Positions 27,109 through 36,494 are shown, counted from the first letter of the stretch. The stretch: DNA of 64,000 nucleotides from Sphingobacteriaceae bacterium (GCA_014380615.1 JACMJM010000010.1:119468-183467), one strand, 5' to 3'. Numbers and translations: made by a program. Notes: generated from the letters alone by a model not told the origin.

Positions 27109-28067
27109 GGAAGTACATTATTCTTTTATTAATCTCCCTCTGCGGATTGCTTACAAACGGCCAGCAACGGCCTCACTACACGCAATATTTCCAAAACATG
27201 TCTGTAATAAACCCGGCCGTTACCGGGATGTATCATTCCATATACATTAAATCGGGGTACCGTACCCAGTGGATGGGTTTGGAAAGTGCTCCTAAAACGA
27301 GCTATTTAACTATCAGTAAGCCCATAAATATCGGGAACACCCGTACCGGATTTGTAGACCACGGTGTGGATGAACCCGCTACAAAAACCGATAAGATAGA
27401 TTACTTTTCTTCTTCATCACATCACGGAATAGGCTTGGTTGCCCTTAACGATGAAACCGGCCCTATAAAAAGAACAACACTGAATTTTACTTACGCATAT
27501 CATATCAATATCAGCGATGTCGCGAATTTGTCGGTAGGGGTAGGCGGCGGCGTTAACAGACTGTCTCTCAACACCAGCGATCTTCGGTTTGAAGACCAAA
27601 ATGAACCTGTAGTAGGAGGCGGTGGAAGTGTAGTTCAATGGCTGCCCGATCTTAACGCTGGGATCTATTTTTATTCAGCCGCGTTCTATATAGGAGGTTC
27701 AGTTCAACAGGCACTTAACCAAAATATGGTTTTGGCCCACGATTTTAAGTCGGGTAAAGAGGTGCCGCATTACTTCCTCACCGCCGGATTCAGGGTTTGG
27801 GTAAAAGAAGACTTTTCATTCGCCCCCTCTGTTATGCTGAAAAGTGTACAGCCCACGCCTTTGTCGTATGATGTAAATCTTAAACTGGCCTACAGAAATA
27901 ATTTGTGGATTGGTGGTTCGTATAGAAAAAATGATGCCCTTGCGGCGATGTTTGGATTTAATGTGGCTAAAACAGTTAGCTTAGGTTATTCGTTTGATAA
28001 TTCTACGTCGGCGTTGAGAAATGTATCATCGGGTAGCCATGAAATTGTATTAGGAATTAACTTCTGA
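27105..28067 (+). CDS. PorP/SprF-family type IX secretion membrane protein, copy 1
   Basis: 320 aa with a signal peptide ending NGQQR. The N-terminus YTQYFQNMSVINPAVTGMY is the family hallmark (QY.N...NPA..G), and the C-terminus closes SHEIVLGINF, as in most members. These barrels act with a CHU_C-type cargo to move it across or anchor it at the outer membrane. The ATGA overlap with the PKD protein fits a cargo/partner pair. A tandem paralogue follows. Confidence 0.92.
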   Translation: MRKYIILLLISLCGLLTNGQQRPHYTQYFQNMSVINPAVTGMYHSIYIKSGYRTQWMGLESAPKTSYLTISKPINIGNTRTGFVDHGVDEPATKTDKIDYFSSSSHHGIGLVALNDETGPIKRTTLNFTYAYHINISDVANLSVGVGGGVNRLSLNTSDLRFEDQNEPVVGGGGSVVQWLPDLNAGIYFYSAAFYIGGSVQQALNQNMVLAHDFKSGKEVPHYFLTAGFRVWVKEDFSFAPSVMLKSVQPTPLSYDVNLKLAYRNNLWIGGSYRKNDALAAMFGFNVAKTVSLGYSFDNSTSALRNVSSGSHEIVLGINF

Positions 28068-28098
28068 TATAATTGTGATGTAATTGGAGATAAGCCAC

Positions 28099-29106
28099 TT
28101 GAAACCTGTTTTCTTTTTCTTTTTTTTCGGGCTTTTCAGCCTGATTGCTAGTGCTCAGCAAAAGCCGGTTTTCACACAATATATTTTTAATAACTATTTA
28201 ATAAACCCAGCCATTTCAGGTATAGAAAACTACGTGGATTTCAAGGCGGGGCATCGAAATCAATGGACAGGTTTAGAGGGTGCCCCCGTTACAAATTACT
28301 TTTCAATTCACGCGCCTTTCGGAAATGGCTTTTTATCAGGAGATGCCACATCTTTTGGCGGTCAGGACGATAATCCCATGAGCCGTAGCTTTACCCGCAA
28401 TTACATGGCGGCCGAACCGCATCATGGTTTGGGGATTTATGGCCTGTCGGATAAAACCGGACCCATTAACCGATTAGATCTTAACGCCACCTATGCTTAC
28501 CATTTGGGTTTGTCAAATAAGTTGAATCTTGCGGTGGGAGTAGCTGTCGGCGTATCGCAAACATCTCTCAACGCCGAGAAGGTAACTTTAGCCGAAAAAA
28601 CGGATCCAGCCGTAGCTGCCAGCCAAAATGAAAAAATACGCCCCGATTTGAGCCTGGGTGTCTGGGTTTATGGCCCTACGTATTTTTTCGGCTTGTCTGC
28701 ACAGCAGTTGGTAAGGCAAACCATATTTGCCAGTGACGGGCTAAACAGCAGCTCGCAAACAGTGCCGCACTTTTATTTTACAACAGGATTTAAAATTATT
28801 GCTGCTGAAAGTATCGGGATTATCCCCTCGCTCATGGTTAGAAAAGTGTCTCAGTCGCCAACAACTGTTGATGTGAATATAAAAACAGCTTTCAGAGATA
28901 AGTTATGGATTGGCGCAAGTTACCGCAGCAAAGATGCTTTTTGTGCTTTGGCAGGATTTAACATCAGCCAGTTGCTCAATGTAGGGTATTCCTACGATTT
29001 TACAACCTCCAATTTGGGCGATGTAAGTACCGGAACACACGAAATTGTTCTGGGAATACTTTTAAACAACAGATATAGAGTAACCTGCCCGCAACGAAGC
29101 TGGTAA
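28099..29106 (+). CDS. PorP/SprF-family protein, copy 2, non-ATG start
   Basis: About 335 aa. There is no in-frame ATG near the 5' end; TAA at 28081 limits the frame, leaving TTG at 28084 or TTG at 28099. The latter gives the better signal peptide (KPVFFFFFFGLFSLIASAQQ). Core motifs match copy 1: QYIFNNYLINPAISG and THEIVLGILL. Where copy 1 stops after the conserved end, this one runs on for 11 residues (NNRYRVTCPQRSW region) and stops flush with the convergent rpoN stop. Probably a paralogue specialised for the same cargo or a related one. Confidence 0.88.
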   Translation: MKPVFFFFFFGLFSLIASAQQKPVFTQYIFNNYLINPAISGIENYVDFKAGHRNQWTGLEGAPVTNYFSIHAPFGNGFLSGDATSFGGQDDNPMSRSFTRNYMAAEPHHGLGIYGLSDKTGPINRLDLNATYAYHLGLSNKLNLAVGVAVGVSQTSLNAEKVTLAEKTDPAVAASQNEKIRPDLSLGVWVYGPTYFFGLSAQQLVRQTIFASDGLNSSSQTVPHFYFTTGFKIIAAESIGIIPSLMVRKVSQSPTTVDVNIKTAFRDKLWIGASYRSKDAFCALAGFNISQLLNVGYSYDFTTSNLGDVSTGTHEIVLGILLNNRYRVTCPQRSW

Positions 29107-30582
29107 TTATAGTTCCCGCCTTAACCGTGCAACAGGGATATTCATGGCTTCCCGGTATTTTGCTACAGTGCGCCTGGCAATATTATAGCCTTTTTCTTTT
29201 AGTATTTCGGTTAACCGCTCATCAGCCAGCGGATGTTGTTTGTCTTCATTGCCGATACATTCTTCCAAAATCTTTTTCACTTCCTTATTAGAAACCTCTT
29301 CGCCGCTTTCCATTTGAATGGCTTCAGAGAAAAAGGATTTTAAAAGGAAAGTTCCGAATTCGGTTTGAACGTATTTTGAGTTGGCAACCCTCGAAACGGT
29401 AGAAATATCCATCCCTATTTTATCAGCGATGTCTTTTAAAATCATTGGCCGCAGGTTGCGCTCATCTCCGGATAAGAAATACTCATACTGGTACTGCATA
29501 ATGGCGTTCATCGTTTTAAGCAAAGTTTGCTGCCTTTGCTTAATCGCGTCTATAAACCAGCGTGCCGAATCGAGTTTTTGTTTAACGAATTGAACCGCCT
29601 CTTTTAATTTTTTATCCTTTTGCGATGCTTTGTCGTAATGCTCGAACATCTCTTTGTACGAACGGCTAACTCGCAATTCCGGTGCATTCTGTGAATTTAG
29701 CGTCAAAATCAGGGTTCCTTCGTTATTAGCTATATGGAAATCGGGTATTACCTGAAGCTGCTTGGTATTAGTTTCGCCCGCATCGCCCGGTTTGGGGTTA
29801 AGTTTCAGTATCTCGGAAATTACTTCCCTTAGTTCTACCGAATCCATATTTAGCGAACGCTCAAGTTTATCGTAATGCTTCCTGGTAAATTCGTCCAGAT
29901 AGTTTTCAACTACTTTTATCGCTTTTTTTACAACCGGGGTCTGCTCTTTTTTTCTCAGTTGAATTAACAGGCACTCTTGTAAATCACGCGCACCTACTCC
30001 GGCAGGTTCAAAAGACTGGATTAATTTGAGCATATCCTCAACTTCATCCTCCTCGGCAATTACATTTTGCGAAAAAGCAAGGTCATCTAATAAAGAAGTG
30101 ATCGATCTGCGTAAGTAGCCGTCATCATCCAGACTTCCGATAATTTGCCTCCCAACCTGAAAATCCTTATCGGATATAGGAGCCAGATCAAGCTGCTGTT
30201 GCAGCGTTTCGTAAAATGAAGACTGGATAGCAATCGGCATTTCCTTCCGTTCCTCTTCGTCTTCTCCGTTTTGGTCGTATTTAGAGCCGTAATCGTTTAT
30301 GTTATCTTCCTGAAGATAGTCGTCGACATTAAATTCATCGAAATCATCATTCGAACTTTCTTCGCTGTTAAAATCGGCGGTATCCGGATCTTTATCAGGA
30401 TATTCTTCTACAGGATCATTAAGGTTTACTAAGCTAAGGTCTTCTAACGCAGGATTTTCCTCAAGCTCTTCTTTTATCCTCGCATCCAAACCCACAGTAG
30501 GAATTTGTAAAAGCTTGATGAACTGGATCTGCTGAGGAGATAATTTTTGAAGTAATTTTTGTTGTAAGTTTTGTCTTAGCAT
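29107..30582 (-). CDS. rpoN: RNA polymerase sigma-54 factor
   Basis: 491 aa. Region I is Gln/Leu-rich (NLQQKLLQKLSPQQIQFIKL). A highly acidic linker (about 55-115) follows, then the core-binding domain with GVGARDLQECLLIQL, an HTH-like segment (DISTVSRVANSKYVQT), and the RpoN box ARRTVAKYRE near the C-terminus. It directs enhancer-dependent transcription. Its stop codon is adjacent to that of the convergent PorP/SprF copy 2. The 281-base divergent gap to accC (30583-30863) is AT-rich and holds the accC promoter. Confidence 0.95.
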   Translation of the reverse strand: MLRQNLQQKLLQKLSPQQIQFIKLLQIPTVGLDARIKEELEENPALEDLSLVNLNDPVEEYPDKDPDTADFNSEESSNDDFDEFNVDDYLQEDNINDYGSKYDQNGEDEEERKEMPIAIQSSFYETLQQQLDLAPISDKDFQVGRQIIGSLDDDGYLRRSITSLLDDLAFSQNVIAEEDEVEDMLKLIQSFEPAGVGARDLQECLLIQLRKKEQTPVVKKAIKVVENYLDEFTRKHYDKLERSLNMDSVELREVISEILKLNPKPGDAGETNTKQLQVIPDFHIANNEGTLILTLNSQNAPELRVSRSYKEMFEHYDKASQKDKKLKEAVQFVKQKLDSARWFIDAIKQRQQTLLKTMNAIMQYQYEYFLSGDERNLRPMILKDIADKIGMDISTVSRVANSKYVQTEFGTFLLKSFFSEAIQMESGEEVSNKEVKKILEECIGNEDKQHPLADERLTEILKEKGYNIARRTVAKYREAMNIPVARLRREL

Positions 30583-30845
30583 ATTCTATCAGGCCCTAAA
30601 ATTACTAAATATCATTATTAATAGGGCGGTTACCGTAGCCTTTAAGTTTAATTTTGGCTAATTTGGTAACGCTTTTTTTTTATAAAAGATTTCAAATTTT
30701 AATCAAAGACGCATTTTAATTATTACAGCCTTCATTTCTAAAAGTTTATTTGCTGATTTTTACCAATTTACTTCTTTAAAAAAACAAATCGAATATTACA
30801 CAATTCTTAAATTAAGCACACTGAATTTAGCTTTTATCGCGATTT

Positions 30846-30853
30846 TATCTTTA
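30846..30853 (+). promoter_or_regulatory. Promoter -7 element of the biotin carboxylase gene
   Basis: TATCTTTA differs from TAnnTTTG in the last base and lies 10 bases before the ATG at 30864. The upstream element is weak (TTTA at a shorter spacing). Confidence 0.35.
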
Positions 30854-30863
30854 TAAAAATGAT

Positions 30864-32354
30864 ATGCCTATCAGAAAAATACTTGTAGCCAACCGCGGAG
30901 AAATAGCATTAAGAATTATGCGCTCGGCCCGTGAGATGGGAATTCAAACAGTTGCCGTTTTTTCGGAAGCAGACAGAATGGCTCTGCATGTTCAGTACGC
31001 CGATGAAGCAATATGTATCGGTGAGGCTCCATCCAATCAATCCTATCTCGTAATCGAAAAAATTATTGGGGCCTGCAAAAAAACAAGCGCTGATGCTATC
31101 CATCCAGGGTATGGGTTTTTATCAGAAAACCCTCAATTCGCCCAAGCGGTTGTTGATGCGGGGATAGTATTTATTGGTCCCTCTGCTGGGGCTATGGAAA
31201 TTATGGGTAATAAGTTGTCGGCCAAAGCGGCGGCACTTTCATATAATATTCCATTAGTACCTGGAACCGATACAGCGATAACAGATATGGCCGAAGCTAA
31301 ACTTCGTGCCCATGAGGTAGGTTTTCCCATACTTATAAAAGCTGCTGCCGGTGGCGGAGGCAAAGGAATGCGCATTGTTGAAAAGGCCGAAGATTTTGAA
31401 TCTCAAATGCAACGCGCTGTATCCGAAGCTATTTCGGCTTTCGGTGATGGTGCCGTATTTATCGAGAGATATGTAACGTCTCCGAGGCATATCGAAATTC
31501 AGATTTTGGGAGATTCGCATGGAAATATTGTTCACCTGTTCGAGCGGGAATGCTCCGTTCAGCGGCGGCATCAAAAAGTTGTGGAAGAAGCACCTTCGGC
31601 TGTATTATCTCCCCAATTGCGCGAAAAAATGGGTAAGTGTGCTGTTGACGCGGCAAAATCATGCAATTATACCAGTGCCGGAACGGTAGAGTTTATTTTG
31701 GATGAAAATCTCGATTTCTACTTTTTGGAAATGAATACACGGCTTCAGGTAGAACATCCCGTTACCGAAATGATTACTGGTTTAGACCTTGTGAAAGAGC
31801 AAATTAAAATAGCCAATGGCGAAAAAATTGGCTTTAAACAGGATGATCTTAAAATACACGGCCACGCTATCGAATTACGGGTATATGCCGAAGATCCTAC
31901 GAATGATTTTCTGCCCGATATTGGCAAACTCAGTAAATACAAAATTCCGCAAGGACCGGGCGTTCGGGTAGACGACGGCTTTGCTGAGGGTATGGAGATT
32001 CCTATATATTACGACCCTATGATCGCAAAACTCATAGTTTGGGGTGTTGATAGGGAAGAGGCAATTGAGAGGATGAAACGGGCTATTGACGAATATCAAA
32101 TAACCGGGGTGCGAAATACGCTTAACTTCGGGAAGTTTGTAATGGAGCATGAAAGTTTCCGCAGCGGTAATTTCGATACACATTTTGTAAGTAAGTATTT
32201 CAGCAATGAAATTGCAGTACAAGATTCTGAGACGGAAGCTTTTATAGCCGCAATTATGGCAGTTAAGTTACTCGATAAAAACAGTAATACCCCAGCGATA
32301 AGCACTACCGCTGCGAGCTATTCGAATTGGAAAAGAAACCGTAAAGAGTATTGA
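30864..32354 (+). CDS. accC: Biotin carboxylase subunit (AccC-type)
   Basis: 496 aa. Biotin-carboxylase N-domain KILVANRGEIALRIMRSARE, ATP-grasp domain with the glycine loop AAAGGGGKGMR, and catalytic segment YFLEMNTRLQVEHPVTE. It carboxylates biotin on a carrier protein. It is about 45 residues longer than E. coli AccC. No biotin carrier or carboxyltransferase gene lies nearby, and ribE follows, so the enzyme could belong to acetyl-CoA carboxylase or to another acyl-CoA or pyruvate carboxylase complex. ATG at 30864 follows the promoter closely. Confidence 0.9.
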   Translation: MPIRKILVANRGEIALRIMRSAREMGIQTVAVFSEADRMALHVQYADEAICIGEAPSNQSYLVIEKIIGACKKTSADAIHPGYGFLSENPQFAQAVVDAGIVFIGPSAGAMEIMGNKLSAKAAALSYNIPLVPGTDTAITDMAEAKLRAHEVGFPILIKAAAGGGGKGMRIVEKAEDFESQMQRAVSEAISAFGDGAVFIERYVTSPRHIEIQILGDSHGNIVHLFERECSVQRRHQKVVEEAPSAVLSPQLREKMGKCAVDAAKSCNYTSAGTVEFILDENLDFYFLEMNTRLQVEHPVTEMITGLDLVKEQIKIANGEKIGFKQDDLKIHGHAIELRVYAEDPTNDFLPDIGKLSKYKIPQGPGVRVDDGFAEGMEIPIYYDPMIAKLIVWGVDREEAIERMKRAIDEYQITGVRNTLNFGKFVMEHESFRSGNFDTHFVSKYFSNEIAVQDSETEAFIAAIMAVKLLDKNSNTPAISTTAASYSNWKRNRKEY

Positions 32355-32385
32355 TTTGATTATGGACAGCTAATTAATATCTTCG
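32355..32385 (+). promoter_or_regulatory. ribE promoter, predicted leaderless
   Basis: TTTG at 32355-32358, exactly 19 bases, then TATCTTCG at 32378-32385 (one mismatch to TAnnTTTG). The expected transcription start coincides with the ribE ATG at 32390. The TTTG overlaps the sequence just after the accC stop. Confidence 0.65.
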
Positions 32386-32389
32386 GAAA

Positions 32390-32974
32390 ATGTTTACAGG
32401 AATTATAGAAACGCTCGGCCTGGTCCACAAACTGCGTCAAAGTGAGGGAAACCTTCATGTCACCATCGAATCATCAATTTCATCCGAGCTGAAGATCGAT
32501 CAATCTGTGGCCCACAACGGAGTTTGCCTCACCGTTGTAGCTTTGGATTCGAATACCCACACGGTAACAGCTATTGCAGAAACGCTTTCTAAAACTAACC
32601 TAAAAGCACTAAAAGCGGGTAGTTTAGTTAATCTGGAACGCTGCATGCAACTAAATGGCCGTTTAGACGGGCATATTGTGCAGGGCCATGTAGATCAAAC
32701 AGCCGAATGTGTTGATTTGAAAGAGCATGACGGCAGTTGGGAATACACCTTTAAATACGATACAACTTTAGGGAATGTAACTGTTGAAAAGGGTTCTGTG
32801 TGTGTGAATGGCATTAGTTTAACCGTGATAAATTCACAAACAGACAGATTTTCGGTTGCTATAATTCCGTATACCTATGAGCATACAAACCTGCAGCAGG
32901 TTAAGCCGGGTGATTTAGTGAATCTGGAGTTTGATATAATTGGTAAATATGTGGCGAGGTTGGTAAACCGATAG
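32390..32974 (+). CDS. ribE: Riboflavin synthase alpha chain
   Basis: 194 aa, the normal length. It starts with MFTGIIETLG, the family N-terminus, and has two lumazine-binding repeats; the second repeat begins near GRLDGHIVQGHVDQT. Motifs NGVCLTV and NGISLTV mark the paired repeats. It dismutates two 6,7-dimethyl-8-ribityllumazine molecules to riboflavin. Other rib genes are not in the window. Confidence 0.94.
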   Translation: MFTGIIETLGLVHKLRQSEGNLHVTIESSISSELKIDQSVAHNGVCLTVVALDSNTHTVTAIAETLSKTNLKALKAGSLVNLERCMQLNGRLDGHIVQGHVDQTAECVDLKEHDGSWEYTFKYDTTLGNVTVEKGSVCVNGISLTVINSQTDRFSVAIIPYTYEHTNLQQVKPGDLVNLEFDIIGKYVARLVNR

Positions 32975-33053
32975 GCGTTTTTTCTTACTCTTTTTTTGTT
33001 TTTTTCTCGTCAACTAAAATCAAAAAAACATCTTAGAGGTACCTCAAAATTTC

Positions 33054-33061
33054 TATCTTTG
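33054..33061 (+). promoter_or_regulatory. Promoter -7 element of guaA, predicted leaderless
   Basis: TATCTTTG ends three bases before the guaA ATG at 33065. This argues against the longer in-frame start at 32996. Confidence 0.55.
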
Positions 33062-33064
33062 CCC

Positions 33065-34594
33065 ATGCAAGAAAAAATCATCATTCTTGACTTCGGCTCA
33101 CAATATACCCAACTAATTGCCCGGAGAGTAAGAGAACTCAACGTATACTGCGAAATACACCCCTTTAATAATCTGCCAGAGTTTGATAACACTGTAAAAG
33201 GAGTGATCTTTTCAGGAAGCCCATATTCTGTCCGCCAGGAAAATGCGCCTCAAATTGATTTTAAAGCTTATCATAATAAATACCCTTTGCTGGCCGTATG
33301 TTACGGTGCGCAATACCTTGCTCAGTATTCGGGCGGACTTGTTATTCCGTCTACAATACGCGAGTATGGCAGGGCGAATCTTCAATATATCAATGAAGCG
33401 CATCCATTGCTTAAAAATATTCCTAAAGATTCTCAGGTTTGGATGTCGCATGGCGATACGATCTCTGAGATTCCGTCGGATTTTGATGTAATTGCAAGTA
33501 CAGATTCGGTGCGGGTTGCTGCTTTCCAGGTAAACGGAAGTAAAACCTACGGTATTCAGTTCCATCCCGAAGTAACGCATAGCACAGACGGAAAGCAATT
33601 ATTGGAAAACTTCCTTGTGGATATTTGCGGTTGTTCGCAAGATTGGACTGCCGATTCATTTATCGAAACAACAATCTCTTCGTTAAAAGAGAAAATCGGT
33701 AATGATAAGGTGGTTCTGGGGCTTTCTGGCGGCGTTGATTCATCGGTAGCCGCCGTGTTGCTGCATAATGCGATCGGAAAAAACCTTCATTGCATTTTTG
33801 TTGATAACGGATTGTTGCGTAAAGATGAATACAATCAGGTACTGGATTCTTACCAGCATATGGGCCTGAATGTTCGTGGTATAGACGCTAAAGACAGATT
33901 TTTAAGTCAGCTTGCCGGAGTAAAAGACCCCGAGCAGAAAAGAAAAATAATTGGCCGTGTGTTTATCGAGGTATTTGATGATGCCGCACATGAGGTTCAG
34001 GACGTGTCGTGGTTGGGGCAGGGAACTATTTATCCCGACGTAATCGAGTCTATATCCGTTAACGGGCCTTCCGCCACCATCAAATCTCACCATAACGTTG
34101 GTGGTTTACCCGACTTTATGAAGCTTAAAGTGGTAGAGCCGCTTAATACATTATTTAAAGATGAAGTTAGAAGAGTAGGTAAAGCGCTTGGTATCGACGA
34201 TATCATCTTAGGACGCCACCCTTTTCCCGGCCCGGGTTTAGCCATCCGTATTTTAGGTGACATTACCGCCGAGAAAGTGGCTATTTTACAGGAAGCCGAT
34301 TCTATTTATATCAGCAATTTAAAATCATCCGGCTGGTATGATAAAGTATGGCAGGCCGGAGCTATTTTCCTTCCGGTACAATCGGTAGGAGTGATGGGCG
34401 ATGAACGTACTTATGAAAACGTAATTTGTTTACGCGCTGTAGGTTCTGTAGATGGTATGACAGCCGATTGGAGCCATTTGCCGTACGAATTGCTGGCCAA
34501 AATCTCCAACGAAATCATTAACAATGTAAAAGGTATCAATCGTGTGGTTTACGACATTAGTTCGAAACCGCCCGCAACAATAGAGTGGGAGTAA
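33065..34594 (+). CDS. guaA: GMP synthase (glutamine-hydrolysing)
   Basis: 509 aa from the ATG at 33065 ([17 protein letters not shown], the family N-terminus); a longer frame opens at 32996 but its extra 23 residues lie over the promoter. The class I amidotransferase domain carries nucleophile Cys in [10 protein letters not shown] and the His/Glu pair in QFHPEVTHS. The ATP pyrophosphatase P-loop is [12 protein letters not shown], and the dimerisation domain ends KPPATIEWE. It makes GMP from XMP. A palindromic repeat array follows its stop directly. Confidence 0.95.
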   Translation: MQEKIIILDFGSQYTQLIARRVRELNVYCEIHPFNNLPEFDNTVKGVIFSGSPYSVRQENAPQIDFKAYHNKYPLLAVCYGAQYLAQYSGGLVIPSTIREYGRANLQYINEAHPLLKNIPKDSQVWMSHGDTISEIPSDFDVIASTDSVRVAAFQVNGSKTYGIQFHPEVTHSTDGKQLLENFLVDICGCSQDWTADSFIETTISSLKEKIGNDKVVLGLSGGVDSSVAAVLLHNAIGKNLHCIFVDNGLLRKDEYNQVLDSYQHMGLNVRGIDAKDRFLSQLAGVKDPEQKRKIIGRVFIEVFDDAAHEVQDVSWLGQGTIYPDVIESISVNGPSATIKSHHNVGGLPDFMKLKVVEPLNTLFKDEVRRVGKALGIDDIILGRHPFPGPGLAIRILGDITAEKVAILQEADSIYISNLKSSGWYDKVWQAGAIFLPVQSVGVMGDERTYENVICLRAVGSVDGMTADWSHLPYELLAKISNEIINNVKGINRVVYDISSKPPATIEWE

Positions 34595-34595
34595 A

Positions 34596-34806
34596 GCCTC
34601 ACCTAAATCCTCTCCTGAAGGAGAGGAATCCATGCGTAGATAAAGCACCCAAACTCCTCTCCTTCAGGAGAGGGCGCACAGGCCAAGAGCGTAGGCGGGT
34701 GAGGTTAAGCGCACAAACTCCTCTCCTTCAGGAGAGGGTGCGTAGGCCAGAGCGCAGGCGGGTGAGGCTAAGAGAGTACGCAGACCCGAGCGTAAGCGGG
34801 TGAGGG
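34596..34806. repeat. Palindromic repeat array (REP/BIME-like)
   Basis: Three near-identical perfect-stem palindromes CCTCTCCT-NN-AGGAGAGG lie at 34609-34626, 34656-34673 and 34720-34737. The last two share a 64-base unit. GCGGGTGAGG is repeated three times between 34694 and 34805, and CCTCACC at the left end is its inverse. The array fills the space between guaA and the next gene and is far more GC-rich than its surroundings. It probably folds into a large cruciform and may end the guaA transcript. Confidence 0.8.
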
Positions 34807-34812
34807 CTATAT

Positions 34813-35997
34813 ATGGAATCCAAAAGTACATCAAACCGTTTCGATCAGCAGCTTAAAACCTTTTTACGGATTTTGGATTCGTATAAAGAGGACAAGCCTT
34901 TAGCCAAATTTCTTCCTGATTTTTTTCGAAGAAATAAGCAAATGGGCTCAACAGACAGGCGAGTAGCAAGCGGCCTGTTATATAATTACTTTCGTTTAGG
35001 TTTGGCCTGTTCGAATTTGCCCATTGAAGAACGCCTTTTTCTTGCGGAATTTCTAACTTCAACTACTTCAAATGCTCTCCTGCGCTATTTCAAGCCGGAA
35101 TTGGATGATAAGATAGAACTAACCCTCCGGGAAAAGATCGCCTACCTTGAATCAAGTAATACAGGTTTTACCTTAACTGATGTTTTTCCTTTCCACTCGC
35201 ATTTATCAAAAGAAGTTGAAAAGGAAGCATTTCTCCTGTCGTACTTTATTCAGCCAGACCTGTTTATTCGTTTATACCCCGGAAAAACAGCGTGGGTAAG
35301 CTCAAAACTTGAAGATGCGGGGGTTGCATATCAGGAGGAAGCGGAGCGTTCGCTGCGTTTACCAAACGGAACAAAGCTCGACCAGATTTTCCCTGACAAT
35401 AAATACTTCGAGATTCAGGATCTTTCTTCGCAGGAAGCTGGTGAATATTGTAAACCACAGAAGTATGATTATTGGTGGGATTGCTGTGCCGCTTCGGGCG
35501 GAAAATCTATTAATTTGTTTCATCATCAGCCGGATATTAAACTTTTGGTATCAGATATCCGCGAAAGCGTTTTAGAAAACCTGGATGAAAGATTTAATAA
35601 TGCGGGTTTAAAAAAGTATCAAAAGAAGCTTTTAGACCTTACTAAAGATCCTCAACCTTTTATTCATAGCTATGAATTTGACGGCATTTTATATGACGCT
35701 CCTTGTACAGGATCGGGGACTTGGGGGCGTTCACCTGAAATGATTAGTCAGTTTCAGGAATATCGCATTAAAGCTTTTCAAAATCTTCAGCAGTCAATCG
35801 CAAGGAACATCGTCAAGTACCTTAAGCCCGGGAAACCGTTGATTTATATTACCTGCTCGGTATTTAAAGAAGAAAATGAAGAGATGGTGGAGTTTTTTTT
35901 TAAAGAGCTGGGTTTGAAGCTTGAAACGCAAAAGTTATTGAAGGGATATGGCAGAAAATCGGATACGATGTTTGTGGCGAGGTTAATAATGGTCTGA
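34813..35997 (+). CDS. RsmB/NSUN-family RNA 5-methylcytosine methyltransferase
   Basis: 394 aa. An N-terminal helical NusB-like part precedes the Rossmann methyltransferase core (about 200-394). AdoMet motif I is DCCAASGGKSINL, motif IV YDAPCTGSGTWGRSPE holds one catalytic-site Cys, and motif VI YITCSVFKEENEEM holds the nucleophile Cys. Family members make m5C in rRNA. The stop codon TGA lies inside the left inverted repeat of the GxxExxY cassette, so the last few residues may have been altered by its insertion. Confidence 0.9.
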   Translation: MESKSTSNRFDQQLKTFLRILDSYKEDKPLAKFLPDFFRRNKQMGSTDRRVASGLLYNYFRLGLACSNLPIEERLFLAEFLTSTTSNALLRYFKPELDDKIELTLREKIAYLESSNTGFTLTDVFPFHSHLSKEVEKEAFLLSYFIQPDLFIRLYPGKTAWVSSKLEDAGVAYQEEAERSLRLPNGTKLDQIFPDNKYFEIQDLSSQEAGEYCKPQKYDYWWDCCAASGGKSINLFHHQPDIKLLVSDIRESVLENLDERFNNAGLKKYQKKLLDLTKDPQPFIHSYEFDGILYDAPCTGSGTWGRSPEMISQFQEYRIKAFQNLQQSIARNIVKYLKPGKPLIYITCSVFKEENEEMVEFFFKELGLKLETQKLLKGYGRKSDTMFVARLIMV

Positions 35998-36030
35998 ACT
36001 GTGATTTTTTTGATTGGTGGGATTAAATAT
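35991..36030. repeat. Left inverted repeat of the GxxExxY cassette
   Basis: It begins GGTCTGAACTGTGATTTTTT and continues with GATTG. The first ten bases are the exact inverse of 36485-36494, and similarity continues through GTGATTT/ATGATTT and GATTG. Confidence 0.7.
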
Positions 36031-36059
36031 GTTCTAGTCAAGTGCTTGATTTTATGAAA

Positions 36060-36458
36060 TTAAAAATCAGGTTTATATTTTTTATTTGATAGCCTTTTAA
36101 AGTTCAAGCTATTTTCACCAAAATTTATTAGTAATCCTACTTCAAGATTATAAGCCTCAAGGTAATTTATTCCTTGAGCTAAATGAACATCCTCGAGCTT
36201 TATCAATGCCTTTAATTCTACTGAAATTAATCCTTCAACAAGAAGATCAACCCTCCTTGTTCCTATTTGAAGACCTCTGTAAAATATCGGCATCTCAAAT
36301 TCTCTGCTGAAGGTTATTCCTGCTGCGGCCATTTCGATTTCCAGAGCACGTTGATAGATTACCTCCTGAAAACCATTTCCAAGAGTCCTGTGAACTGTCA
36401 TTGCACAGCCTATAATTTTAGATGTAAGTTCAGAATATTTGTAATCTTTCTTAATCAT
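36060..36458 (-). CDS. GxxExxY family protein (PD-(D/E)XK-like)
   Basis: 132 aa from the ATG at 36458 (MIKKDYKYSELTSKIIGCAM); the longer frame begins at a TTG at 36467. The hallmark GFQEVIY is at about residues 29-35, followed by REFEMPIFYRG, RRVDLLVEG and SVELKALIKL, the D-x(n)-E-x-K layout of a PD-(D/E)XK nuclease fold. The biochemical role of the family is not established. It is alone on the minus strand, held tightly between the ends of two convergent genes and enclosed by inverted repeats, so it looks like a small mobile or retained cassette. Confidence 0.88.
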   Translation of the reverse strand: MIKKDYKYSELTSKIIGCAMTVHRTLGNGFQEVIYQRALEIEMAAAGITFSREFEMPIFYRGLQIGTRRVDLLVEGLISVELKALIKLEDVHLAQGINYLEAYNLEVGLLINFGENSLNFKRLSNKKYKPDF

Positions 36459-36459
36459 A

Positions 36460-36494
36460 TAAATCAATTAATCAATCAAATCATAGTTCAGACC
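36460..36494. repeat. Right inverted repeat of the GxxExxY cassette
   Basis: On the minus strand it reads GGTCTGAACTATGATTTGAT and continues TGATTAATTGATTT with TGATT repeated, directly upstream of the GxxExxY ATG. It is the partner of 35991-36030 and reaches the last base of the marC stop codon. Confidence 0.7.

Noticed and set aside
32996..33064. N-terminal extension of GuaA by 23 residues
   Set aside because: The extension lies over the TATCTTTG promoter box and the family begins at [13 protein letters not shown].
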